Notes under the pieces: model-generated
What the model was told of the DNA's origin: nothing
What the model saw: the letters and a program-made list of their open reading frames with translations, nothing else
The model's database searches: none
Made by a program: the position numbers and the translations under genes
DNA from: Planctomycetota bacterium
Lineage (GTDB): Bacteria > Planctomycetota > Phycisphaerae > Phycisphaerales > UBA1924
Direction: 5' to 3'
NCBI GenBank assembly: GCA_018242605.1
Contig: JAFEBP010000011.1
Location: 1-64,000, forward strand
DNA: 64,000 bases
Part shown: positions 43,971 through 52,504 of the stretch, one piece after another
Numbering within the stretch: position 1 is the first letter of the stretch
Layout of the letters: each line of letters begins with the position of its first letter

Positions 43971-46382
43971 ATGAACGGATCTTCTCATCGCCGCGCCGCA
44001 CCTGCGCGCAGCGAGGCGTTCTCGCTTATGGAAACCCTGGAGCCCCGCTGCATGCTCACGATCACCTCGTGGGATGGCGGCGGCGGCGACTTTCTCTGGT
44101 CCAACGCCCTGAACTGGACCGGCAATGTCCTGCCTGGTTCCGCGGATGTCGCACAACTCGGCGCCATCTCACCCGGCCACTCGATCCTGATCACCGATGA
44201 CCTTCCGGTTGATGCACGCACGCTCGCCGGCATCAACTCGCTGGCTCCCTTGATCATCGACGCGGGCGTCAACATCCACATGATCGGCAGTGCGGTCCTG
44301 ACGGGGCCGAATGCCACCCTCACGATGAACGGCGGTGCGATCACCGGCGGCGAATGGTCGGCGCCGTCCGGGATCATCGCCACCAGCAACGGAGGGACCA
44401 TCTCCGGGGCCGCGATCAACGGGAGGATCTCTCTCCCGACCAGCGGCGCCACGCTGATCCTGACCAACGCCACGACGTTCAACGCGATCACCATCTCCGG
44501 GCCGAACGCCGCTCTGCTGCTCTCTGCGGATACTCATGTCACCGGTGAGATCTCGGTGAACTCGGCGTCGAACGTCTCCATCGCCCTGACGCAGAACGGC
44601 ACGCTCACGGTGTCGCCCACCGGGGGCATCCGGCTCATGCCGGAAGCGGGCGGCTTCACACGAATCGGCGGCCCGGGCACCACGCTGCTGAACCGGGGCT
44701 TCCTCACCGACGAATCCGCGAACGGCGCGTTTGATTTGCGGGCTTCCGCGATCAACAACGAGGGCCTTTTCGACGCCGCGGCGGGCGAGTTCACGATCCC
44801 CGCGGCGACGGCGGTCATGAACTTCGCCTCCGGCGTGTTCAGCGGGGGCACTTGGCAAACACGGGCGACGGGGTCGCTGGGCACATCGTTCGGGTACGTC
44901 ACGGTCAACGCGGCGACCATTCGCCTCGCGGGGGTAGGAGCGTGGAGCCCCTTGCTCCTCCTGACCCAGAACCGCGGCGAACTGGTCCTGGACGCACGCG
45001 CCAACGTCGCGGCGTTTCCCCAGGGCGGCACCCTGACCAACTCGGGCACGATCGCGGTGGGGCCGGGCAGCGTGCTTGCGATCGTGGGCGGTCTTGCGCA
45101 AACGGCCGACGGCATCATCCGCAGCCGCATCAACGCCGCCAACTACGACACCGGCATCGGGGGCATTTCGATCTCCGGCACCGCCAACCTCGCCGGAACG
45201 CTCCGCATCGATTTCGATCCCGGCTTTGCGCCCCCGCTCTCGTTCGTCTTCCCGATCGTTCAGGCGGGCTCCATCACCGGGCGCTTCGCGGCAACGCAGC
45301 GCCCGATGGTGCCGCCGGGAATGTCGTACACCGTCACCTACACCTCCGCCTCGGTGTCGCTCTCGATTGAACCGGTCATCGGGGCCTGGATCGGTCTGGG
45401 AGACGGCTTCTCCTGGAATGACGGCGGCAACTGGTACCGCGGCATCATCCCCGGCCCCACGGACTCGGCGGTGATTACTCCCGCTCGCAGCTTTGTCCTG
45501 CGCGTCCTTGCCGGCGATTTTCAGATTGGGACGATCTACTCCACCGTACCCATGGTGGTGCAGGGCAACCTTCAGATAGGCACCGGTGGATCGTTCATTA
45601 ACGCTGATCTGCAAGTCCAAAGCGGGCGTCTGGAACTGATGCCCGGAGCGACGCTCGAGGTGACGGGCGCGTTCGTGCTCGCCGCGTCGGCGCAGATCGA
45701 CGGTGATCTCATCCTGAACAACAACTCCCCCAGCGTCATCGCCAACAGCGCACAGTTGAAGGGTTCGGGCACGATCGATGTGCGCGGAGGTCTGCTCGAT
45801 TTCAACGCGGCCGCCACGCACTCCCTCGCCGTCAGCGTGGGTTCGCAGGCCGTCGTCTCCTTCAGCACCGACCAACAACTTCGTTCGCTGGCGGTCGATG
45901 GTGTTGCGGACATCGGCGCTTCGTCCATCTCGGCCGCCGATTCGCTCGTGATCTCCGGCTACGGGCTCCTCCGCGTGGCCATCGAATCACCAGACGAATT
46001 CGGCTCCGTATCCACGCATCGCGCTTCCATCGGCGGCTCGCTCGAGATCTATTCGCTCAGCGGGTTCGACCCGTCCCGGGGCGTGGCCAGTTTCAAGGCC
46101 GACTTCATCGCCGCCGACGAGCTGATCGGTGAGTTCTCCGACCTGATGCTCCCCCCCACCGCCGCCGGTGCGCTCGTCGTGCGTTACGGGGACGCGGGCG
46201 TGCGCCTCCTCATGAACATCGCCGACTTCAACAGCGACGGTGCGGTCGACGGCAACGACATCCCGCGGTTCTACGAGGCTTGGTCGGCCGGCGAAAGCAC
46301 CGCCGATGTCAACGAGGACGGCGGCATCGACGGAGTCGATCTCGACGCGTTCTTCGCGTTGTGGGAGTCCGGCGGGCGCTAG
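43971..46382 (+). CDS. Surface-exported beta-rich protein with LEPR motif and C-terminal dockerin repeat
   Basis: I start at the ATG at 43971 so that the N-terminus is MNGSSHRRAAPARSEAFSL followed by METLEPRCMLT. LEPR(x)ML is a motif seen at the N-terminus of many large exported planctomycete proteins, with basic residues before it. The 803-residue product is then dominated by autotransporter-like or pectate-lyase-like parallel beta repeats: Gly/Thr/Asn-rich strands such as NGGAITGGEWSAP and repeated NSGTI-type turns. The tail IADFNSDGAVDGNDIPRF and DVNEDGGIDGVDLDAF form a dockerin pair. It is probably displayed outside the cell. Its stop codon overlaps the convergent mqnE stop in CTAG. Confidence 0.8.
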   Translation: MNGSSHRRAAPARSEAFSLMETLEPRCMLTITSWDGGGGDFLWSNALNWTGNVLPGSADVAQLGAISPGHSILITDDLPVDARTLAGINSLAPLIIDAGVNIHMIGSAVLTGPNATLTMNGGAITGGEWSAPSGIIATSNGGTISGAAINGRISLPTSGATLILTNATTFNAITISGPNAALLLSADTHVTGEISVNSASNVSIALTQNGTLTVSPTGGIRLMPEAGGFTRIGGPGTTLLNRGFLTDESANGAFDLRASAINNEGLFDAAAGEFTIPAATAVMNFASGVFSGGTWQTRATGSLGTSFGYVTVNAATIRLAGVGAWSPLLLLTQNRGELVLDARANVAAFPQGGTLTNSGTIAVGPGSVLAIVGGLAQTADGIIRSRINAANYDTGIGGISISGTANLAGTLRIDFDPGFAPPLSFVFPIVQAGSITGRFAATQRPMVPPGMSYTVTYTSASVSLSIEPVIGAWIGLGDGFSWNDGGNWYRGIIPGPTDSAVITPARSFVLRVLAGDFQIGTIYSTVPMVVQGNLQIGTGGSFINADLQVQSGRLELMPGATLEVTGAFVLAASAQIDGDLILNNNSPSVIANSAQLKGSGTIDVRGGLLDFNAAATHSLAVSVGSQAVVSFSTDQQLRSLAVDGVADIGASSISAADSLVISGYGLLRVAIESPDEFGSVSTHRASIGGSLEIYSLSGFDPSRGVASFKADFIAADELIGEFSDLMLPPTAAGALVVRYGDAGVRLLMNIADFNSDGAVDGNDIPRFYEAWSAGESTADVNEDGGIDGVDLDAFFALWESGGR

Positions 46383-47776
46383 TTCTTCTCGACCCACCAG
46401 CGTTTGCCGTCGCGCACCACGCGGCGGTACAACGTGTCCCGCTCCACCGGTTCAAAGCCCGCGTCGCGGATCGCCTTGTGAAGCGTGCGCACGTTCACTT
46501 CCTGGTGCGTGCTCGCCCCGCCCACGTGCGTGATGTCGTACCACACCACGGTGCCGTCCATATCGTCCGCGCCGCTCTGCAGCATCACCTGCGCCATCGG
46601 CAGCGTCTGCATGATCCAGAACGCCTTGACGTGGGGGAAGTTGTCCAGCATGAGCCGCGCGATCGCCAGCGTGCGGTAGTTCTCCAACCCGCCCGGGCCC
46701 GGCAGGTGCTCCAACTCGCAGCCGTCGGGGAAGAACGGGAGCGGGATGATCGTTTGGTAGTAACCGCTGGCGGGCGGGAGATGGCCGCCGAAAGCGATCC
46801 GTTCTGGGAGCACCGCCCCGGGCTTCGTCAGCGTGATCGCCGGAGCCTTGTGCTCGTTGCGGTACCCCAGGTGCCCGGGTTCATCGCCCTCGGCGCCGCC
46901 GGGCACCGCCGTCGCATCCCCCGCGTACCCCAGACGCGCGAGGGCTTCGTCCTGCGCACATCGCAGCATGTCCATGTGCACCAGGCGATCCCGGCGGCTC
47001 TCGACGTGCCCGTAGAGCAACGTCGCGTTCGTGTTCAAGCCCAGTTCGTGCGCCACGCGGTGCACGTCCAGCCAAACATCGCTGCGGATCTTGCCCTTGA
47101 ACGCCTCGTCGTGCACGCGGTCGTCGAAGACTTCGGCGCCGCCGCCCGGCAGGCTCCCCAGCCCGGCTTCCTTCAGCCGCGTCAGCACCCACCGGATCCC
47201 CTCGCGCCGTGCCGCGCGACCCTCTTCGCCCGCGGCGCTCGCGCCTTTGTACACCTTCGCGATTCTGGCCAGGTGCACGATCTCGACCGCGGTGAACGCC
47301 TTCACATGCAAATCGCTGCACGCGGCCCTTGCTTCGTCGCGGATCGCGGAGACCAGGTCGGTGTAGTAGGAGAACGGCAGCGTCGGGTGCAGCCCGCCCA
47401 CGCTGTGAATCTCCGTTGCGCCCGCTTCCACCGCTTCGCGTGCCTGGACGCGCACGTAGTCCATGTCACGCGTGTACGCCTTCTCGTCCCCGGCCTTCGC
47501 GAAGAACTCGCAGAACTTGCACGACAGGGCGCACACGTTCGAGTAGTTCAGGTGACGGTTGATGTTGTAGTACGCGGCCTTCCCGTGCAGCCGTCGACGC
47601 ACGCTGTCGGCCATCTCGAGCACCGACCAGATGTCGTGCGTGACGAAGAGCATGTCACCGTCGGCCAGCGTGAGGCGCTCGCCCGCGTCTACCTTGGCGC
47701 GGATCGCGTCCAGCCTCCGGTCGACGCCGCGACGGGCTGTGCTGCTTACGGGTTCGATTGTCGATGCGTTCATCAT
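46379..47776 (-). CDS. mqnE: Aminofutalosine synthase MqnE (radical SAM), menaquinone biosynthesis
   Basis: The 465-residue protein has the radical SAM cluster motif CALSCKFC (Cys82, Cys86, Cys89). The MqnE-type features are NINRHLNYSN, SVGGLHPTLPF and GLGSLPGGGAEVF, with GGASTHQEVN near the end. MqnE joins the product of MqnA to S-adenosylmethionine to give aminofutalosine, the second step of the futalosine route to menaquinone. It is longer than characterised MqnE (about 370-390): the N-terminus has about 35 extra residues, and a roughly 50-residue insert (PGGAEGDEPGHLGYRNEHK and following) sits before IIPLPFFP. It lies 2 bases after the Zn-ribbon gene, in the phenylalanine-hydroxylase operon. 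Confidence 0.9.
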   Translation of the reverse strand: MMNASTIEPVSSTARRGVDRRLDAIRAKVDAGERLTLADGDMLFVTHDIWSVLEMADSVRRRLHGKAAYYNINRHLNYSNVCALSCKFCEFFAKAGDEKAYTRDMDYVRVQAREAVEAGATEIHSVGGLHPTLPFSYYTDLVSAIRDEARAACSDLHVKAFTAVEIVHLARIAKVYKGASAAGEEGRAARREGIRWVLTRLKEAGLGSLPGGGAEVFDDRVHDEAFKGKIRSDVWLDVHRVAHELGLNTNATLLYGHVESRRDRLVHMDMLRCAQDEALARLGYAGDATAVPGGAEGDEPGHLGYRNEHKAPAITLTKPGAVLPERIAFGGHLPPASGYYQTIIPLPFFPDGCELEHLPGPGGLENYRTLAIARLMLDNFPHVKAFWIMQTLPMAQVMLQSGADDMDGTVVWYDITHVGGASTHQEVNVRTLHKAIRDAGFEPVERDTLYRRVVRDGKRWWVEKN

Positions 47777-47778
47777 TT

Positions 47779-48639
47779 TTATCCGTTCGTCGTCGGGACC
47801 GAAAGGCTAGGGACCGCCGGCGCCGCCAACCCAGTGCCGGTGATGTCCGTGAGATGCTTGTAGATCCTGTGTATCAGCCGCCAGTACAACACCAAACCGA
47901 CCACGGGGCCGGCGAAGAGGACCACAATTCCCGGACCGTACAGCACGGGCAGCAGCCACATGTACCGTTTCGCGGACGCCGCCGCCTTGGAGTCAGGAAT
48001 TCGCGTCGCCAGCCATCGGATGTACAGCAGCACCGCAAAGAACTGCACGATCATCGCGATCCACTGGATCAGGACGACTGCCAGCGCGGTGCTGGAAAGG
48101 GCGATCATCTTCGGCGTCATGTTGGGGGTGAACTGCGCGTGAATCCCCATCGTCGTCAGCGTGAATCTCGCCACAGTGGAACACGCAACGACCAGCAGCG
48201 CGGTCCGCGCCACCCGCCGCGCCGCGCCCGGCTGCTCCTTGAGCGACATGCCCGGGTCCGGCGTGGTGAACTTGGTATAGGCCCACAACAACAGGAACGC
48301 CGGCACGATATCCGCCGCCTCGAACAGCCACGGCACCAGGTTCGCCCACGACTTCGCGAGGTTCACGATAGTGATGACGCACACGAACGCGAGCCCGGTT
48401 GTCACGAACTGCAGGATCGTGCCCACCAGCAGCCAGTACGCACCCGTGCGCAGCGTGCGGAGGTACGCCGGGGCCGCGTGCCTGAGTTCATTCCCCACCA
48501 GAGACCTGGCCACTGGCATCCCGCACTCTGGGCACGACCGATCCACCGGCAGACCGCGCAGCGTGTAGCCGCAGCCGATGCACGCGTAATCACCCGCGAC
48601 GGCGGGCGCGACTTGCGTGGATTCGCCCCCGCCGCTCAT
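47779..48639 (-). CDS. Membrane protein with N-terminal zinc ribbon
   Basis: The 286-residue protein begins with a Cys4 zinc ribbon, YACIGCGYTLRGLPVDRSCPECG (residues about 18-40, two CxxC pairs), typical of small planctomycete membrane proteins. Five or six hydrophobic segments follow at about 67-90, 100-120, 145-165, 185-205 and 235-260. I recognise no enzymatic domain, so the role is unknown. Its ATG overlaps the stop of the phenylalanine hydroxylase gene (ATGA), and mqnE starts 2 bases after its stop. It therefore sits in the middle of a coupled operon. Confidence 0.75.
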   Translation of the reverse strand: MSGGGESTQVAPAVAGDYACIGCGYTLRGLPVDRSCPECGMPVARSLVGNELRHAAPAYLRTLRTGAYWLLVGTILQFVTTGLAFVCVITIVNLAKSWANLVPWLFEAADIVPAFLLLWAYTKFTTPDPGMSLKEQPGAARRVARTALLVVACSTVARFTLTTMGIHAQFTPNMTPKMIALSSTALAVVLIQWIAMIVQFFAVLLYIRWLATRIPDSKAAASAKRYMWLLPVLYGPGIVVLFAGPVVGLVLYWRLIHRIYKHLTDITGTGLAAPAVPSLSVPTTNG

Positions 48640-49604
48640 GCCGACGCCCGCGCCAACCCCGAGGCGCCGATCACCTGCTCCGCGTATTCGTTCATCGCGT
48701 CGCGCAGTTGCTCGAAGCTCTCCAGCACGTAATAGATCGGCTGGAAATGATCGATCTCAAAGTCCGTCTCGCACACACGCTCCAGGTCGAACGGACGCCA
48801 CTCGGCCACCGGCCGCGGCGTCTTTTCCTCGGCGGAGTGCCCCCGCCGCTCCCACTGGCCCTCCAGCGAGTACTTGCTCTCCGCGTGGCTGCTCACCAGC
48901 CCGGAGCCGTAGATCTTGATGCGGGAATCCTCGCGGATCAATCCGAACTCGACCGTGAACCAGAAGAGCCGGCCCAGACGCTTGATGTGGTACTCGTCCT
49001 CGCAGAGCAGGGCCGCCTTGCCGTAGGTCTGCAGGAAGTCCGCGAACACCCGGTGCGCGTGCAGCGGCACGTGGCCGAACACGTCGTGGAAGATGTCGGG
49101 CTCGGGCAAGTAGTCCATCACCTCGCGGGGCCGGATCAGCACCGTCGTGGGGAACTGCCGCTGGGCGAGGCATGCGAAGAACGCCTTGGCCGGCAGGTAC
49201 CCGGGCACGCCGTAGCTGGCCCAGTCGCTCACCTGGCCCAGGTACTTGTTGATTCCCTCGAGTTTCGTGCCCTTCTTGAGGATCTTGCCGCCGGTGACTT
49301 CGCAATCGTGCTGAAGTTCCGTATCGCAGAGCAACGGGATGCGGTCCCCGGAAAGCCGCAGCACCTTGAGCCCCTGGATGAACGTCTGGCTCACCTGCTC
49401 CTCAAGCACGCTCCAACGGCGATTGAACAACTCGCTCCACACCTCGTGGTTCTCGCGCGTGTACTTGTGGTAATGCTGCGTGATGTAGAACCCGTTGGCG
49501 TCGATCTGGGCCGCCGGAAGTCCCGGCGCCGCGTCCGCGAGCAACTGCGCGTGGCGGGCCTCTTCGTTGTCGATGATGTTGTTGTACTTGATGTCCTGGC
49601 GCAT
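48636..49604 (-). CDS. phhA: Phenylalanine-4-hydroxylase (aromatic amino acid hydroxylase)
   Basis: The ATG at 49604 has GGAG 8 bases upstream and gives 322 residues. The iron ligands are His173 and His178 in PDIFHDVFGHVPL, with the expected Glu219 in FTVEFGLI. These define the tetrahydropterin-dependent aromatic amino acid hydroxylases. The enzyme converts phenylalanine to tyrosine with O2 and tetrahydrobiopterin (or tetrahydromonapterin). Bacterial versions (about 260-300) lack the ACT regulatory domain, and this one also lacks it, with an N-terminal extension of about 50 residues. No pterin recycling enzyme is adjacent. A substrate choice of tryptophan or tyrosine cannot be excluded from sequence. 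Confidence 0.88.
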   Translation of the reverse strand: MRQDIKYNNIIDNEEARHAQLLADAAPGLPAAQIDANGFYITQHYHKYTRENHEVWSELFNRRWSVLEEQVSQTFIQGLKVLRLSGDRIPLLCDTELQHDCEVTGGKILKKGTKLEGINKYLGQVSDWASYGVPGYLPAKAFFACLAQRQFPTTVLIRPREVMDYLPEPDIFHDVFGHVPLHAHRVFADFLQTYGKAALLCEDEYHIKRLGRLFWFTVEFGLIREDSRIKIYGSGLVSSHAESKYSLEGQWERRGHSAEEKTPRPVAEWRPFDLERVCETDFEIDHFQPIYYVLESFEQLRDAMNEYAEQVIGASGLARASA

Positions 49605-49678
49605 GACCTGTGCTCCAAGGGCGAGAGCCCGCAAGTTCCCGAACGTGCATCCGCGAGCGCGAACAACAACCGACCCGG

Positions 49679-49930
49679 TCACACCACCGACTCGACCCGC
49701 TTCACTTCCGGGATGTGCGCCTTGAGATTGCGCTCGATCCCCACTTGAAGCGTGACCGCGCTCGAAGGACAGCCCACGCACGCGCCGTGCAGCCGGATCT
49801 GCACCGTCCCCTCGGGCGTCACACCCACCAGTTCGACATCGCCGCCGTCGGCCTGGACCGCGGGGCGGATAAGGCTCAGCACCCGCTCGACGCGGTCGCT
49901 CAGTGAAGGAGATTTCGCTGCGGAAGGCAT
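49679..49930 (-). CDS. Nfu-type iron-sulfur cluster scaffold (NifU C-terminal domain)
   Basis: The ATG at 49930 gives 83 residues starting MPSAAKSPSLSDRVERVL. It contains the Nfu core IRPAVQADGGDVELV and the cluster-binding CxxC pair Cys51 and Cys54 in HGACVGCPSS, with the helix QVGIERNLKAHIPEV closing the domain. Proteins with this single domain deliver Fe-S clusters to target enzymes. It lies 74 bases upstream of the phenylalanine hydroxylase gene on the same strand. MqnE, two genes downstream, needs a 4Fe-4S cluster, which is a plausible but unproven link. Confidence 0.88.
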   Translation of the reverse strand: MPSAAKSPSLSDRVERVLSLIRPAVQADGGDVELVGVTPEGTVQIRLHGACVGCPSSAVTLQVGIERNLKAHIPEVKRVESVV

Positions 49931-50007
49931 CGGTGAATCGTAGTCGCCGCGGCTCGCGCACGCCCGACCGCGAGGCATCCCGAAGAGCCGCCGTACACTC
50001 CGGCAGC

Positions 50008-51492
50008 ATGCAACGAACGCTTCTCGCCGTCTGCGCCGCCTCGCTCGTTCTGGCGTCCGGGTGCGACACCACCACCCGCGCCAAGGACAACCCGCTCGGC
50101 ACCGCCGCCAACCGGACCGAAACCCCGTACATGCGAAAAGTCGCGGTCGACACCATCCGCGAGCAGCGTGCCAAGGGAGAGGGGGCCAATCCCCAGGCCG
50201 TGCTCAAGGACATCGCCTGGGCGTTCAAGGACCCTCCGGCCGTGCGTGCCGCGGCGGTTGATGCGCTCCTCAACGATCCCGACCCCGCCATCGCCGCCGA
50301 CGCCCGCGAGATGGGCCGCCTGCTCCTGCCCCGCGACCCGTCGCGCGAGGTCGTGAACCTGCTGAGCAGAACGGCGATGGAGCGAGGCTGGACCGAGTAC
50401 ATCCCCGCGCTGGTGCGCAGCGCGGCGCGGCCCGTCCCGGAGAGCGACGACGCCACGCGCAGCGAACTCGTCGCCCTCCGCGCCCTGGGCGGGGGCCGCA
50501 GCGTGGAGCAGATCGCCTTCGACGTCTTCATGAACCCGCCCAAGGCCACCGACGACAAGCTCGATTGGCAGATGCGTTCCCGCGCCGACGCCTGGGATCT
50601 GCTTGCCCGTCTCGACGTCGACGGATCCAAGCGTGCCCAACTACTCGCGGCGTCGAACTCTCCCGGCGATGACCCCATCCTCGCCGCGCTGGGCGCCTGC
50701 CGGCGTGACCTGCGCACCGTGCCCCTCAGCGGCGATGAACTGACCTGGCTTGCCTCGCTCCGCAAGCCGGAGAAAAAGGACAACGCGCTCTGGTGGCGGG
50801 AAGCCACCGCCGCCGTCGCCCAGGTCCCGACGGATGTCGGAGACCTGCGCCTGCGGCACATCGAGGCCGTCCGCTGGGCCGCGGCGTACCGACCGCAGTT
50901 GCTGAAGTCCTCACGCGCCGAGCTGCTGGGTCAGATCAAGTCGATGCTCGCCACGCGGACGATGCACCGGCGCGTGGAGAAGGAAGGGCCCAACACCGGC
51001 CCCACGCCCAGCGAACTGCTCGAGAACCGCGAGAACGAACTCTCGTGGGGCGATTGCCTGAGCATCATCGTCATCGATGGGGCCATGCGGGAACCGCAGG
51101 TTGTCGCCGCGTTCTTCGCCCAGGCGCAGGGCGATGCCGCCGACACCACGACCGAATACGGCGGGCTGCTGGCGTTCAAGCGGGGCAGCGACAAGTCCAC
51201 GTGCATGTGCTACCCGCCCCGCCCCGCACAGCGTCAGGGCGACGAGCGATTCGTCGCGAGCGACGACATGATCGCGGCGGGCGATCTCTCGCTCGCGCAC
51301 TACCACTTCCACGTGCAACGCGAGAAGAACGACGACTACGCGGGCCCCAGCGCCCGCGATCTGGATTACGCCACCCGGTTCGGCCGTTCCTGCATCGTCT
51401 TCACCAGCGTGCGCCGGGGCGTCATGAACGCCGACTACTACCAGCCCGGCAACACCGTGATCGACCTCGGCGAGATCGCCGAGGTTCGATGA
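50008..51492 (+). CDS. Predicted lipoprotein with HEAT-like repeats and a JAB/MPN-like tail
   Basis: The 494-residue protein has a lipoprotein signal peptide, MQRTLLAVCAASLVLASGC, with the lipobox LASGC and Cys19 as the acylated residue. Residues about 40-320 are helical, and the early part (AAAVDALLNDPDPAIAADAR) resembles HEAT repeats. The C-terminal 65 residues contain HFH (433-435), followed after 12 residues by SARD (448-451). This recalls the HxH...SxxD metal site of JAB/MPN peptidases, but the spacing is longer than standard, so I treat it as a hint only. It is anchored in the periplasmic face of a membrane. It runs divergently from the nfu gene with a 78-base gap. Confidence 0.65.
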   Translation: MQRTLLAVCAASLVLASGCDTTTRAKDNPLGTAANRTETPYMRKVAVDTIREQRAKGEGANPQAVLKDIAWAFKDPPAVRAAAVDALLNDPDPAIAADAREMGRLLLPRDPSREVVNLLSRTAMERGWTEYIPALVRSAARPVPESDDATRSELVALRALGGGRSVEQIAFDVFMNPPKATDDKLDWQMRSRADAWDLLARLDVDGSKRAQLLAASNSPGDDPILAALGACRRDLRTVPLSGDELTWLASLRKPEKKDNALWWREATAAVAQVPTDVGDLRLRHIEAVRWAAAYRPQLLKSSRAELLGQIKSMLATRTMHRRVEKEGPNTGPTPSELLENRENELSWGDCLSIIVIDGAMREPQVVAAFFAQAQGDAADTTTEYGGLLAFKRGSDKSTCMCYPPRPAQRQGDERFVASDDMIAAGDLSLAHYHFHVQREKNDDYAGPSARDLDYATRFGRSCIVFTSVRRGVMNADYYQPGNTVIDLGEIAEVR

Positions 51493-51507
51493 CCCGTGGG
51501 CCCAAAA

Positions 51508-51541
51508 GAGAAACGCGCGCCGACCGAGGCGCGCGTTTCTC
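51508..51541. terminator. Long palindromic terminator between convergent genes
   Basis: GAGAAACGCGCGCC (51508-51521) pairs perfectly with GGCGCGCGTTTCTC (51528-51541), a 14-bp stem with a 6-nt loop. On the minus strand the stem is followed by TTTT, so it best terminates the dockerin gene. It also lies 16 bases after the lipoprotein stop and could act for both. Confidence 0.75.
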
Positions 51542-51592
51542 AGAAGTGTGTCTGTCCGAGCGCGGGATTCTGCCTCACGCCCGCGCGGTTGG

Positions 51593-52504
51593 TCAGCAGC
51601 CGCCCGCTTCCCAGACTGAGAAGAACGATTCCACGTCTCCGCCGTCGATGCCTCCGTCGAGGTTCACGTCAGCGCAGCTGCCGGATGCTTCCCAATCCTG
51701 GAAGAAGGACGCCACGTCGGCGCCGTCCACGCCGCCGTCCTGGTTGTAGTCAGCAGCGCAGGCCGAGCACACCGGGCCGAGCGGTTCCTGGTGGAACTGG
51801 ATGTCATCCCAGAAAATGGTGCCGGTGCTGGGCACGTTGCCGAAGCCGAAGCGGCTCAGCACGATCTTGAGGTGATCCGGGTACGGGGGGAGGTTGAAGT
51901 AACCCTGGTCGTAGTTGAACATCACCTCGGCCTGGATGTCAGCCATGGGCCACCGCAGCTCGTAGTAACGCCACTGGTTGTTCGTGTGACCCTGGATGCG
52001 CAGGCTGTCGGGCCCTTCCGAGGCGGCGTCGAACGTCGCGTAATCCTGGGCGCGACGCTTCACGTTCAGTTTCATGAACGCCATGTCGCCCGTGATCGGA
52101 TCGCTGGTGGGGATGTAGTACCAGCCCGACACGACCACGTCGCCGCCAAACCAGTCGAAGACCGGGTCGTAGTACACGATCGGGTTCTGGTCGAAGTTGA
52201 GCCAGTCCGTGGTCATGCCGCGGAACTCGCTGAAACCGGGTGTCTTGATCATCACCGACGCGATACCGGTGCGGGCCACCGCGGGGGGCTGGAGTCCGTC
52301 GCCGATCTGACGGCGCTTGGATTCGTTCGGATTCGACAGGTTGTGCCAACCCACCGGGTCGAGCGAAGAGGTGAACATGTCAATCTCTTCGAACGAGGGG
52401 TTCGTCAGGCAGTTGCCGGGCGTGGAGGGCGGGCAGGTTGTTTGACCGAAAGCCGCGGCTGTGACCAGCAGGCCCGCAGCGGCGAAAACGCGATTGAATG
52501 TCAT
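51593..52504 (-). CDS. Secreted jelly-roll-like protein with GC-type dockerin
   Basis: The 303-residue protein starts with a signal peptide (MTFNRVFAAAGLLVTAAAFG, cut near Q21). The middle, about 30-240, has the strand pattern of carbohydrate-binding modules with NPSFEE near the start (a jelly-roll type common in exported planctomycete proteins) and GTIFWDDIQF at the end. The C-terminus has two dockerin repeats, DYNQDGGVDGADVASFF and DVNLDGGIDGGDVESFF, ending EAGGC. The role is unknown; a carbohydrate-binding or adhesive function is a guess. It is followed by a palindromic terminator. Confidence 0.8.
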   Translation of the reverse strand: MTFNRVFAAAGLLVTAAAFGQTTCPPSTPGNCLTNPSFEEIDMFTSSLDPVGWHNLSNPNESKRRQIGDGLQPPAVARTGIASVMIKTPGFSEFRGMTTDWLNFDQNPIVYYDPVFDWFGGDVVVSGWYYIPTSDPITGDMAFMKLNVKRRAQDYATFDAASEGPDSLRIQGHTNNQWRYYELRWPMADIQAEVMFNYDQGYFNLPPYPDHLKIVLSRFGFGNVPSTGTIFWDDIQFHQEPLGPVCSACAADYNQDGGVDGADVASFFQDWEASGSCADVNLDGGIDGGDVESFFSVWEAGGC

